From Nymphaea colorata (taxonomy: Eukaryota > Streptophyta > Magnoliopsida > Nymphaeales > Nymphaeaceae): a DNA stretch of 64,000 nucleotides. The DNA lies in assembly GCF_008831285.2 (NCBI RefSeq), contig NC_045143.1, positions 20,854,854 to 20,918,853 of the forward strand. Reading direction: 5' to 3'. The notes under the pieces are model-generated. The model saw only the letters and a list, made by a program, of their open reading frames with translations, had not been told where the DNA came from and did no database searches. Made by a program: the position numbers and the translations under genes. Numbering within the stretch: position 1 is the stretch's first letter; each line of letters begins with the position of its first letter. Below, one piece after another: positions 51,355-62,730 of the stretch.

Positions 51355-52500
51355 AGTGAAATGTTACAAGCGCAGAAAGCCTGAACGCATAAAGAAAAAC
51401 TGCAAGACAAAGTTTCCAAAAAAGAACAACAATGGTCAGAACAATAACAACAAGAGGGAAAATCAAGGGAACTACGACAGAAGACATATGTATTGTGTCA
51501 GAGTACATGTTCGCAAATGAAGAACTGCTTGGTTGATGGTAGATTCAAGGGCTACCCATCACATAGCACAAACAAAGGAAGGTGTGGTCCGTATGGAAGA
51601 CTTGGGTCCAGGAGTACAAAAGGTTTATATGAAAAATAATTCCTCTCGGGCCATTGAATGTGAATGTAAATTCATGACATGAAAGATTAAACCATGTAAG
51701 TATTAACAAAATGAAGACTCTAACATAGCAAAATATAATACCCGATATTAATATAAAGGATTTTACAAAGTGCGAGTCATGTTTATATAAAAAAAATGGT
51801 AAGAAAGTCCTTTCCTTCTGAAGTAATTTGGGCCATTGATCTGTTAGAAATTATTCATTCAGATATTTGTGGACCTTTTGGGGTCCAAACACATAATGGT
51901 ATGTTATACTTCATAACATTCATTGAAGATTTCTAAAGGTTTCGTTATCTTTACTTGATCAAACATAAATATGAAGCCCTTGAGAAATTCAAGGAATACA
52001 AAAATGAAGTTGAAAGACAACTTGACAAATACATAAAAGGTTGTAAGGTCCTTTCGAGGTGGTAAGTATACATCGAAAGAATTCATACAATACTATAAAG
52101 ACCATGAAATTAATGGACAATCAACAATGCCTACGACACCATAACAAAATGATATAGTGCTCAAGATCCATGTTAGCAAGTGCACATTTACCCAAAGTAT
52201 TCTGGAGTGAAGTTGTATTAACGACTATGTATACTATAAATCAAGTGCCCTGCAAAACAATATCAATCATTGCATATGAGAGATAGACTGGTGTGAAACC
52301 ATATTTGAGATATATCAAGAGATGGGGATCTATAGCTCATCTGAAAATTCCAGATGTAAAAGTGGATAAACTAGACAATAGATTTTTAAGATGCTTGTTT
52401 ATTGGATATCTGAAAGGATTCAAAGGCCACATATTATATTATTCGATTATGGGACTTCTCGAAAGAAGGGATATAGTTCTTAGAAGAACTCAATAATGAT
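51355..52500 (+). mobile_element. Older decayed Copia element that hosts the young insertion
   Basis: Directly after the young element, reading across stops shows a gag zinc-knuckle remnant (KCYKRRKPERIKKNC, 51357-51402), a protease remnant starting WLVDG (51530), integrase core blocks IIHSDICGPFG...YFITFIEDF (51850-51935) and YLIKHKYEALEKFKEYKNEV (51953-52010), a decayed RGGKYTS block (52055) and the post-integrase FIGYLKGFKGH block (52400-52430). Blocks and order match Copia elements of the Tork/SIRE-like type more than the young element. The young element landed just before its zinc knuckle. Confidence 0.75.
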
Positions 52501-52865
52501 GACGAAGATTTAGTGAAAGATCAAGCTGATCTATCGGACACACTGAACACGCTGCCGAAGGCGGATCCTACTCCCAAGATCAATTGGAGGATGCACTCGA
52601 CAGATCGCTGAAAATTCCCTTGTTCTTAAAAGATTGGGTTGCAGGCAAGGTTCTCCCTCTTAGGAACTCGCAGAATGCATCTGAGACCTGCGACACTTGT
52701 AAATTCCGCAACGCTTTACAGGATTGTCTGAAAAATCTACAATTTGGTCCACAAATACTAGGCATCGGCATGACCAAATGAAGTTAACTTTTCAAATTTC
52801 TGCATTGAACACATTCCTAAAGCACCCTTGGCGTGGCCCTAGTTAGGCCTCACCTATCCACGTCT
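52501..52865. other. Spacer, nothing recognised
   Basis: Two overlapping 65-codon frames on opposite strands (about 52580-52780) have no known domain. Probably part of the older Copia element or its flank. Confidence 0.35.
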
Positions 52866-53349
52866 GGCGTCTAGGGGTGGGCATCGGGCCGGGCCGGGCC
52901 GGCCGCTTAGCCCGACCCAGACTCGGCCCGGCCCGGCCCCCTTTCCCCCCGCCCTCCCGTCGCCCTCCGGCTACGGCGTTGGGTCCCCGCCGACGGCCCA
53001 CACGGGCCCGCAGGGGCTGGTTAGGGAGAGGGGGAGTGGGAGCAGAGAGGGAGAGGGGGAGCAGAGTAGGAGGGAGAGGGGGAGAGGGGGAGGGAGACGG
53101 AGGAGGAGGGAGGGGGGGGGGGAGGGAGACGGAGGAGGAGGGTGGGGGGGGGGGGGAGCGGAGAGGGAGACAGGAAGGGAGAGGGAGAGCAGTAGCAGAG
53201 AGAGAGGGAGAGGGGGAGCGGAGAGGAGGAGGGAGACGGAGTGGGGGAGCAGAGAGGGAGACAGAGGAGGAAGGGGAGCAAGGGACGAAGGGCGAGAGTC
53301 CGGCCGGTCTATCAGGCCCGGGCCAGGTTTTTCCCGGCCCGGACCCGGA
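52866..53349. repeat. GC-rich ends with a purine-rich low-complexity core
   Basis: The left part opens GGGGTGGGCATCGGGCCGGG and repeats GGCCCGGCCC phrases. The core (53025-53290) is nearly all G and A on the plus strand with several runs of G. The right part again has GGCCCGGGCC and CCCGGCCCGGACCC. The GGGTGGGCATCGGGCCGG opening is a familiar end of a dispersed plant repeat. The block interrupts the Gypsy protease at 53350. Long open frames across it are composition artefacts. Confidence 0.6.
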
Positions 53350-55143
53350 ACTCCACAGGTTGCATCTCACTAGTCAACAATTGTATATGCTTCTTCCTGC
53401 AATCTATATTGGCATAATGCACATAAAGCCAATCCATGCCCAAAATCACATCGAATTCACTGAAACTTATGATCACCAACTGTGCAAGTAAGTGATGTTG
53501 ATGGATCTCTACGTCCACATCAGGTAGATACTCGCTACACGAGTCTTGAGCATGCATAGGGTTGACGACTTTTAAGACATACGTCATCTTCCTAGCCGAT
53601 ATGAGTTGCACCTGCATCAAACAACACTCTAGCAATATGAGAACCAATAAGTAAGGTACCTTCAATAAGGTCTTGTGCCTGAAGCTCCTCCACAGTAGTA
53701 GCATAGACACGTCCAGTCGTCTATCGCACGCTAGAAGGACCGGTCCCAGGCTTGTTCAACTCTCTTTCTCTTTTTAAGGGGCAATCTTTGATGAAGTGTC
53801 ACATCCCTCAACAGTGTAAATAAGCTCCGATCTCCAGATAGCACGACTTCTCGTGGTGCACATGTGAAAAGTGAGGCACTTCGGTGAAGTCAGAGTGACC
53901 ACTGACCCCTGTGTGGCTTCACTGCGGTTTGGCCTATTCTGTCTGAATGCTCGGTCATCACGCCTCTCATAAGGCTTTGCCCTGCCTACAAAGTGTTGGT
54001 GCTTGACCTGTGCTCACCCACCGTGTGAGTGCTGGCCTGCCTTCTTATAATGGTCTTTATGTGTCCTTGCCCAGTCCTCTTCCATGCATCTTGTCATAGT
54101 CACTGCCTCGTCCAAGTCACGAGGTCTGACAAAACTTTGCTTCGCAGTCCATCCCGCTTGCCTGGCCTCTTTTGTAGTGTAGAGGTGTAGGCAATACACC
54201 TCCAAGTGTCGATATTTCGTAACGTATTCACCCAAGCTCAATTGATTCTGCTGCAAATCGAGAAACTCTTGCATCGAGAAACTCTTGCATTTTCTTATCT
54301 CTGGCATGCACTGAAAAGTAAGTGCTGAAGAAGGAATCTCTAAACTGCTTCCATGAGATTGACAGTTGGCCAGCAAACCGGATCTCATGGGTCGCTTGCC
54401 ACCAGTTCTTGGCATCTCCTTTCCATAGATATGAGCCATAATTCACTTTGTCTCATTCTGGCATCTTCAGAAGCTCAAAGATGCGTTCAACTTCTTCAAT
54501 CTATTCCTTTGCCTTGTCTGGACTGCCATTTCCTGTAAAAACAGACAGCTGCATCGCCATAAACGGTTGGAACGACTCCGTTGTTGCTTTCTCCTGAAGT
54601 GGCACACTGGTGTCTCCAGTAGGGGATGTATGGCTCCTCTGATTGCTGACCATCGACTGCACAAGAGAGGTCAGTGTCTGCAAGGTTGTTTGCAGTATAG
54701 TCTGCTGATCCACAGGCGGAGTTTGCCTTGGTGAGGTTTGGGCACCCACACTAGTCTGGGCGTTCTGTTGCGCTCATGTACTATCATCTACTAGGGTACG
54801 TGCATCAGAATGGGCCAAACTTGGCTCTCTTTATGCCTCTGCAGACGGCCCAGCTCCCTTTTTGCCCAGCTCCCTTTTTGCGCCTACGTTGGTACTCCAT
54901 CTATACAAACATGAACCCTTGTTCTCAAACCAAGTCTATGACCAATCTTGCAAATCCAATAACAAACGTGCATTAGCACAATGTCTCAAAACATCGATCG
55001 CATTACAGACGTATACTTTACTTGTAAAATCAAAGCTACAATAACAAATCAATCAAATAAATGCATATCTGGGCAACACGGTTTCACAGATAGACTTTAA
55101 CTCACATCCATAGTGGTGTTTGCCATAGCTCTGATACCAAAGC
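53350..55143 (-). mobile_element. Truncated Ty3/Gypsy internal region (gag and protease)
   Basis: Minus-strand reading from 55143 downwards: a primer site (55128-55139), a gag N-terminus (54749-54501), a gag core (54446-54014, GDAKNWWQATHEIRFAG and FFSTYF) that changes frame near 54270-54300 at a short duplicated stretch (QEFLD repeated), a decayed zinc knuckle ending HFIKDCPLKK (about 53840-53780), and a protease with FDVILGMDWLYVHYANIDCR (about 53470-53390). The rest of pol is missing because the sequence stops at the GC/GA-rich island. The order and the 3-kb LTR suggest a Tekay/Del-like chromovirus; this is inference. Confidence 0.8.
55128..55139 (-). promoter_or_regulatory. Primer-binding site of the Gypsy element
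   Basis: On the minus strand TGGTATCAGAGC lies 4-5 bases inside the LTR end, complementary to the 3' end of initiator methionine tRNA. It fixes the LTR boundary at about 55144. Confidence 0.88.
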
Positions 55144-58100
55144 TGTCACATCCCAACTTTTTGACTCTCAAACAATTTTTTTTCTAAACATAAAGCATTA
55201 AGGTGCGACGATACAACAATTCAAAACGGAAGGAGTTATGCCATTAGAAACAATGGGGCAAAACTTTCATTTATATAACAATTTTAGTTGATACACAATT
55301 ACATCAATGTGTATGACAAAATGCCCCAAACTATGTAATTGATGCCTAACAACAACAAGACATCAATATAACAAAAAACACGACGTGCCGACACTACAAA
55401 CGACCTAAAACCTTCTCAGTACGATGTGAGTGAAGCCATCCGATCAACCTGCTGCTCTAGGTCCGCCAAAACCTGAAAATGGAAACAACTGAAGGCTTAG
55501 CCTTCGCAATATGGCAACAAGCCAGAAAAATTTCGAACCCACTTAGGTAGGGCTCAAATATGATAACAATTATAAAAACAATCTATCATCATGTCGTGTC
55601 ACGGTATAGACACATCATTTACCAAGAAGGCCCCTCACATATACCACGACATGTAAAGGTCATTCAATGGCCACGATAACACAATTTCAATTCACATGCA
55701 AGACATGCATAAACATAGCATTCTAATTCATATACTTTTCAGTTTCATTAACTTCAGTGAATTGACAGTTCCTGTGGGTGAAAACATAGGCACGTGCACA
55801 CTGTGGGCGGCCTACAGCCGAGAGGCAACCCCTGTGGTGGCCCATAACAATATGGATGTATTCACCCGCTGCAGCAGTAGAGCACTCATCCATGGGTGTG
55901 TGAATTCCTATTAGAGATACTCAGCCTTCCCTAGGATACCCAGGTTGGGAAGGCGGGAATCTAACGCTCCAAACACATCACACAACAGTAACCTGGGTCC
56001 TTGCACCGCTTGCGCTCCAAACAGGCGAGATCAGTGGCGAAGACAGGACAACTCCCAAATACATAGCCACATCCCGCTGGCCTCTCATCTCTTATTCTTT
56101 CGTTATTATCATTATAATTGCACATTCGCAAAATGACTGGCTAACTCATGAGGTTGGTACACTTCACGAGTGCACCCACACCTCCAATTGCCTCCATATG
56201 AGGGCCATACATATCATTACATTCTTAGCTAGCCGTCGTACAGTAAGGGTACACTACCCTCCAATTCATTCATTTGCATCATTACCTGCGGCAATGTATA
56301 TGCAACCATCAAAACATTCACATTTATTAAAACTCACATCTTATCAAACACATCATTCACATCTTTCAAAACTTAGTCAAATCCCGGAGAGTAGTCTCGA
56401 TCCGTGATTGGCTCGTAGTTGTCCTAGGCAGTTATCATTCTAGGATACTTTCCAATGCACAATTGGGGTTGAGGAGACACTCGACTCGATACCCCACCTC
56501 ATCTGTCCTAAGCAGTTATCAATTCTAGCATGCATATGCAATGCGTAATATTTTCAAAACATGCTTCTAATAGCTTTTCAAAACAAATCTCATCATATAT
56601 CAAATTATTTGCATGCATACATACATTCACTCACAAAACAATCATTCAATCACATCACAATCCTAGGATCCCACGATCCTAGGAACACACATTCACACGT
56701 TGGCCCTAGGTAAGGATTTGCATGGAATGCCGTCATAGCTGTCTCACGCCCACAAAACTCTTCAAAATGCCTTGAGCTTCGAATCTGGTCACTCAAGGTC
56801 TACGGGACGTGCCTGGTGTACCTGCAAACATAAGCAAAAGATAAGATTTATACTAGTTAGTTTCACGATCCAAACAAGTATAAAACAAAATCATTGAGGC
56901 ACATGTCATCGCCTCAAGAGGGTGTCGACGGGTAGTGTCGACCTTCAAAGCCTTCCAATAGGTCTCTTCCCAACTTATTGACATTGCTACCAAATGTCCA
57001 AACTCAAGGCTTCGATCAATCCATCATTAACACATTCTCACATGCTTTCTTTAGTCGAAACGTCTTCCAAATAATACACTCAACTTACATATTCTTCTTC
57101 AACTAACATTGCAATATGCCCACCGACAATAGCATGTGCCACATACTCACTAAAACAATTCTAAATCTTCTCACCCACATCAAAATCTCTACCATGCTTT
57201 CAAATAGCTTCGAAAATCAACACCTCAAGCTTAAAAGATCAATATAAACATGAATCATCGCTTCTCCAACATAATCCTAAACTTTCTCCAAAAAGCAAAG
57301 TCACTAACATGCATCCCAAATCATCAATTATAAATTCTAGCATGCTCAAACAATAATTATACGTGATCCAACAGAAAATACATAACAATCTAAGCTCGAT
57401 TAGGCCTTGCTCACCTCAATTTTAGAGTCAAAACTGTTGCAATGATCTTGGCAGCCACCTCAAGCGTTCGATCAAGTGCCAATGCCCAAAATTGCTTACT
57501 GTTGTCACCAACCACACGGCCTACTTGCTGGTAAGAGGGGAAAAACAGACTTCCCTAGCTGTAATCCATTCAAACGGCAATAGGTAATGAGAATCAACAA
57601 AAGAGATGAAAATAGAGGTCTGTCGTGAGAATGAGGTCGGCAAGGCAAAAAGGGAGGCTCGGCAGAGAGGAGGAAGAAAAGAGAGAGAGTGCAAAGAAAA
57701 AGAGAGAGACAGCCAGAGAGAGGGCACTGACGGAGAGGGGAGAGTGCAGGCAAAGAGAGAGCGTGCAAGGATGCGTGGGAGGAAGAGGGCGTGCATAGAG
57801 AGAGGGTGAACAAAGAGGGTTCAGACAGAAGGGAGAGGGCTCGAGTAGAGAGCATGGACAGAGAGAGAGTGAGAGTGCGGGAGAGAGAGCTGGCAGAAAA
57901 GGGGAACAACACAGGAGGGAGAGGAAGAGAGAGAGAGAGACCGATGGCTCACCTGAGCGCCGCCGCCGCTGCCATCCACTTCTGTCGCCACTGCACCTAC
58001 CTTCGTCTTCGTCTTCTCTACGTTGTGGTTGTAGCAAAGGGAGAGACGAAGAGGGGAAACGAGGGGGATAAGGGAAAGACGAGGGAGAGGAGGGCGACGT

Positions 58101-58172
58101 CGGGCTCCCATGCTGCTGGATTCGGGTTCGGGTCTGGACCCGATCTGACCCACCTACAAAACGAGTGTTACA
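55144..58172 (-). repeat. 3.0-kb 5' LTR of the Gypsy element
   Basis: On the plus strand the LTR starts TGTCACATCCC and ends GAGTGTTACA; read on the minus strand it starts TGTAACACTC and ends GATGTGACA, so TG...CA with 7-base near-inverted ends (TGTAACA/TGTGACA). Position next to the primer site supports the inner border. The outer border at 58172 is inferred from the inverted ends. It contains a long GA-rich stretch (57600-57950), CT-rich on the coding strand. The partner LTR is not in the window. Open frames in it are accidental. Confidence 0.75.
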
Positions 58173-61100
58173 AGGTTACTCTCCCTAAAATTCTTCACGT
58201 GCTCAGTAATAATGATGGCTCGAGCATCGGCGATACTCACAACCAAGCTGCTGGCCGCTACCGTGTCTCACGGTTTCCTCGGCCCTTAGCCTCCCCTAGT
58301 TTTCGGATGCTAGCATCTGCGAGAGTCTCCTCGGCGTTAACCTCACAAGAGAATTGTCCTACTGTCTCAATTTCCTCAGCAATGCATCCAGCCTTTGGTG
58401 CGCGATTGGCTGCTTTGGCGCTATTTGTGGATTGGTCAGTGCGTCCCTCAGCCACTCTCGACAGGGCCCAAATTAGGCACATATCAGATCCACCCTCCTT
58501 AGATCGAGCTTGCCCCTAAGCTCGTAGAGAAAAATTCATTGGGATAGTCTGATTTCGATCTTCCTTAGCACTGGTGTTCTCCCACTTACACACCACCCTG
58601 CCTTCTTGCCTTAGGAAGGGTCTGTAATCCCTTGCCAATGACCCCAACCATGACTCTTGGCGTCTTTGAGGGTGTTTGGGCCATGTATAGTTGACCCGTG
58701 CTAGAGCTGGGTAAGTCTTTCCATGATCATACACCTACCCTTCGAGTCTTTTGGCTTTTACTTCTATTGGTCTCTAAACACCAACAGATGGTGTTTCTAG
58801 ATGGTGTCAACCCATCCTGCCCTTGCAGTTTGATCAAAGGAATGTGGTAGTCAGACTGCCCATACCACTATTCTTTTCTTCAATGCTTCCACTACCCAAC
58901 TCTGATTGGTTTCAACCGGGTATTCAAGTGACATGTTTGCAAAATCTAGACCCAAGACATTCATAGTGGTTGTCTTGGACCCTTGGAACCATAGTCTATG
59001 ATAATCCAGACCATAATATGTTGGAATCATTCCAAGTTGGGACTTTAGCTGCTTAAGAAGTCCCTTAGGTCTACCAAGGTCATTCGGTGTCGACCTTTGA
59101 ATAATCTTGCCCTGATCAAAAATCTGCCTGATAAGTGGTTGTGCTTCAACCATATGTTGTCATTCAAAAGTTGGTAGGTGCTAGTTGAATTTAGTTGCAC
59201 TCCCTCTTTTACTCGTATTTCTCTCATTCCTATCGATAAACACTGTGTTTAAGATGATAGGAACGAAAGTAACAGCCTCAGGGTGCTTAGATTTTTGCTG
59301 CCATTTGTCTATACCTAAGAGCATGCATTTTTCCAGGTATGTGCCCTCAAAGTAGCGACGACAAGATGCGTCTTCTCCGTACTCATCAACGCAAATGTGG
59401 GTTGTCTCATAATCCGAAGCTCCAACTTGTGCTTGGGTTCCTCATGCTGTCGGTCGAATGGTAAGTATACGCTGTGGTTGCCACCCTCCTTAGGTGACAA
59501 CTTATCCCTTATGGACAGGTTCCATAGTTATCGATTTGTCCTTAAGAGTTTCAGGTCACAGCCAATGATTGAAACCTTAACACATTCACATTGACCTGCT
59601 GGAGCAATATCATCATCCTTAGAAAATTCAGTTGGCTTGACTGTAACTAGCTGATTTTCACCCGTCACCAACTCGGACAACTCGGTCTCTCCTTGTTCAA
59701 CTGTTTCGTGCCACTCGAGTCCCATATAAACTCGATTGTAAGCAGCCAAACTTTCAACTTGCTGTCGATGATTGCTTTCACATGTAAGAACCTAGCTATT
59801 TTCTGCCTTCAATAGCTGCTGGTCACAGTCCATTGCAGCAACCGTAGCATTTTCAATTGGCTTTCCTTCAGTAGGATGCTCACCCATTTCTAGGGTCTCA
59901 AGGAAACTCGCGCCCACACTCACAACACTAGTGTGTTTCCCGATTACTTTGCCCACCTTGGGTTTTACTTTGGTAGAAGACTTCTCCATTTTCTCTAATG
60001 TATGTAGGATCCTTTGCAAGCCGAGTTAGGAGTTTGGAACTTGTGGGTCTAGAGTGTCTTAGACCGAGACGATACAAAACAAAGCATAAAATGATAAGTA
60101 AATGGGCGCCTGGACCAGTTCTTGTTTTGTATACTCCAAAAGTTCTTGGACTTGTGGGTTTGAGGGGAACCCATCTAGGTTACGCCCAGACTCTTCCGAG
60201 TTTATGCCTTGCGGCTGACACTTGCCTAGGTTCGCCCAAGGTTGCACTCGTCGAACTTGGTTGGGTCTTGGCACCTGGGTTTGGCTTGGTCTGAACCGGG
60301 TCCTGACCTTTCTTTAATGGTCTGTCTCTTCTGCGTAGCCTCCCTAGATCCTAGTCCCAACACCTTTGCCATCTCATCAAGTATACTAGCCTCCGATGGT
60401 CTTGGTTCACACATCTCGACCGTTGCTATTCCTCCCACACCTCTCGTTGTAATGTCTATGTGTTGCTTTCATCCACTCTCGGTCGTGTGCCCGGCCGCGA
60501 CCTGTTGATTGCCGTGTGTCTCGTGACGCTAACCAAGTTAGCCTCACTACACCACTCGCCGCACCTGCCAACTGTCAGCCACCTCATCGCCTTCGGCGGT
60601 TAACTCTCGCACTGCTGCTGGTGGCCTACGATGTTCTCGGCCTTGGCTGTTGCCTTCGGCCGACCATGCTCGGCTGCTTATAGCCTCATCCTCGGCATGT
60701 CATTGGCTGCACTCGGCAGCACCCCCACCTTCATCGGCATACCTGCCCTCTTCATGGCCGAGTGCCCTTTACTCTCGGCAGCATCCTCTGCCTTGGCTTG
60801 CTGCTCTCGGCGCTTCTTGTGGAGGTTAACCTCACTCGACGCCAGTCTTCTCACCTTCTCCGACGGTATTCGACGTGCCCAACTACAGTCTACACCTTCA
60901 GCCTATTCTGCTCGGGTGCCCTTGGCCCGACTGGCCTCGACACTGCCCCAAGTAGGATCGTATCAGATCTACCTCCTCAAATCGAGCTTGCCCCCAAGCT
61001 CATAAGTGGAAGTTCGTTTGGACGATCTGATCTCGGTCTCCCCCAACAATCTCTCTTTTGGTGCCTTCCTGCCACATGCCCCATGTTCCTGCCTTGGGTG

Positions 61101-61660
61101 AGGTCCACAATATCTCGGCAATGACCCAAGTAACGACTCTTGTTGCGTAAGTAGTTGCTCGGGTCCCTCACAAGGTTCCAACTTTAATGTAACTTGTCTT
61201 TGCCTCAGTCATGTTCTTGCCATATCTGTCCACCCATTGGGTCCTCATGTTGGCCCACTATGGGTAACCGTAGGCCCCTATTGTCTGTCTCAACCACCCA
61301 CACTTCCACTGCACTCTCCTTTTCTGTTCCTTGCATTAAGGGTGGATGTGTGGGGTCATTAATTTGTGCCTCTTCATCCTAGGGTGTGTAAGCAATTTCG
61401 GCTTAGGGACCTTCCTTTGAAGCGGCTTGGGCCCCTTCCAAGTTGCCGGGAATAGCTTCATCTTTCGGGTGTACGTAATTAAGCTCTCGGCATGCCCCAA
61501 TTTCTTGATCGGTTCTTGGGCTGCTAACACTTGTAGCTCCAACTCATTCTTGGCCTTCATTTGCTGCGCGACCTTGAGTAAGTCAGTGTGGTCGTGGCCA
61601 CCTTCCTTCAGATTTGTCTTAATATGAGGGGTGAAGTTCTGTGGTAATAATTTTATCCCC
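58173..61660 (-). mobile_element. Degenerate, unclassified repeat with internal duplication
   Basis: The best sense is on the minus strand, but I recognise no domain. Two blocks about 2.5 kb apart, 58490-58660 and 60965-61160, are diverged copies: both contain CGAGCTTGCCC.TAAGCTC or CGAGCTTGCCCCCAAGCTC, then a GATCTTCC or GGTCTCCC block and a LGSL...RQE coding phrase. On the minus strand each copy has GGGGCAAGCTCGAT then AGGAGG, which resembles the polypurine tract at the 3' end of a Gypsy internal region. Two nested or tandem Gypsy-type remnants are therefore possible. The open frames at 59792-60019, 60226-60438 and 61336-61560 are not assigned. Confidence 0.45.
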
Positions 61661-61904
61661 TCGAGTAATAGTTTGCTTGATTACAAAAAAAATGTTTAAT
61701 TAAACACAAATATTAATTAATTAATTAATTAATTAGTTTTATATAATATAATTTTAAATATTTTAAGTTAAATGGTGTATATGGTAACTATAGAGCTATT
61801 ATTATATGCAACTCCATGAAAGTCATTAGTTCTTAGTCAGATTACACATTCATACAAAATTTATATTCTTCTTGTACCATGATATTAAGTTAGAGTGTTT
61901 AATT
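61661..61904. other. AT-rich spacer with (TTAA)n microsatellite
   Basis: ATTA units repeat about six times at 61712-61735. Nothing else is recognised. Confidence 0.7.
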
Positions 61905-62292
61905 AGACCTTTTGCCTACGGTCACCAACTCTAGCGGTTCAGATTCAAATATTAGGCTTCGGATTCAGATATCAGCTTTTGCGGTTTGGATTCAGATATC
62001 AAGTTACAGTTTGGATTTAGATATCAACTCATGGTTCAGATTCGAATATCATCAGGTCGGATTCTGATATCAGGTTATAGTTTGAATTCAGATATACTTG
62101 TTAAGATAGTATCTGATCGGACATTTATTTAAAACTGAATCCGTATTTGTATCCATATTCGATCGGTTGTTATTTTTTAAATCTGAATATGATCTCATTT
62201 TCTTAATTGGATGTTAAATTGCATACCATATCAATTTTTTAAAAGCAATTCAGATGGAAATTTGATTCGAATATGATCCGTTGACATCCTAT
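61905..62292 (-). mobile_element. Dispersed inverted-end repeat, copy E (reverse orientation)
   Basis: The right end GATCCGTTGACATCC is identical to that of copy A. The interior shows TCTGATCGGACATTTATTTA and TTAATTGGATG, the reverse complements of phrases in copies A and D, so this copy is inverted. It also contains several GGTTCAGATTC / GGATTCAGATATCA units in tandem (61935-62100). It ends about 440 bp before the SOD start codon. Confidence 0.6.
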
Positions 62293-62730
62293 GCGAGAGA
62301 GTGAGAGAGGGGAGAGAGCTCGATGATCAAACGAGGTTTTTGAAGAACCTCAGTTTTTAAGGTTCGACAATCTGATACCTTCAAATCTTAAAGCCCCGAT
62401 ATCTTAAATCAGCCCCGGATCTAAGATTTGGGGGCTATCAAAAGCTACCCGTAGCGGATCTCAAATCCACGCTCTTTTTACATTAAGAACTATATTGAGG
62501 GTGAATTTCACCTATATGGCAAACTTGGTGAAATTGACACCCCTCGGATATGATATCCGTGAGAATCAAACGCAACCTTATTATCGCACAATCCTCACTC
62601 TCGTGTCAAGCGACCGGCAGAGGCTGGGCTATCTACCTTTACATTGTCGTCAGCTTTGAGCAGTGGTATCTCAGAGCTAGGGAAGGAAGGCAGAAGCATT
62701 CCCCGCTCTCGAACTCTCCCTCTGACTCTG
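62293..62730 (+). promoter_or_regulatory. Promoter and leader region of the SOD gene
   Basis: The region between repeat copy E and the ATG must hold the SOD leader and core promoter. No convincing TATA box is placed. A CT-rich leader (62700-62730) precedes the start codon. Assignment is by position. Confidence 0.4.

Noticed and set aside
52877-53491. 204-codon plus-strand frame and 175-codon minus-strand frame in the GC/GA-rich island
   Set aside because: The products are low-complexity Gly/Arg/Glu or Pro/Ser/Leu strings produced by base composition, and the frames cross a repeat border.
57791-58519. 242-codon plus-strand open frame
   Set aside because: Crosses the LTR border; the first part is Arg/Glu-rich from GA repeats and the rest has no domain.
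60631-61124. Plus-strand frames of 120-124 codons
   Set aside because: Antisense to the degenerate repeat, Ala/Ser/Leu-rich and without a known domain.
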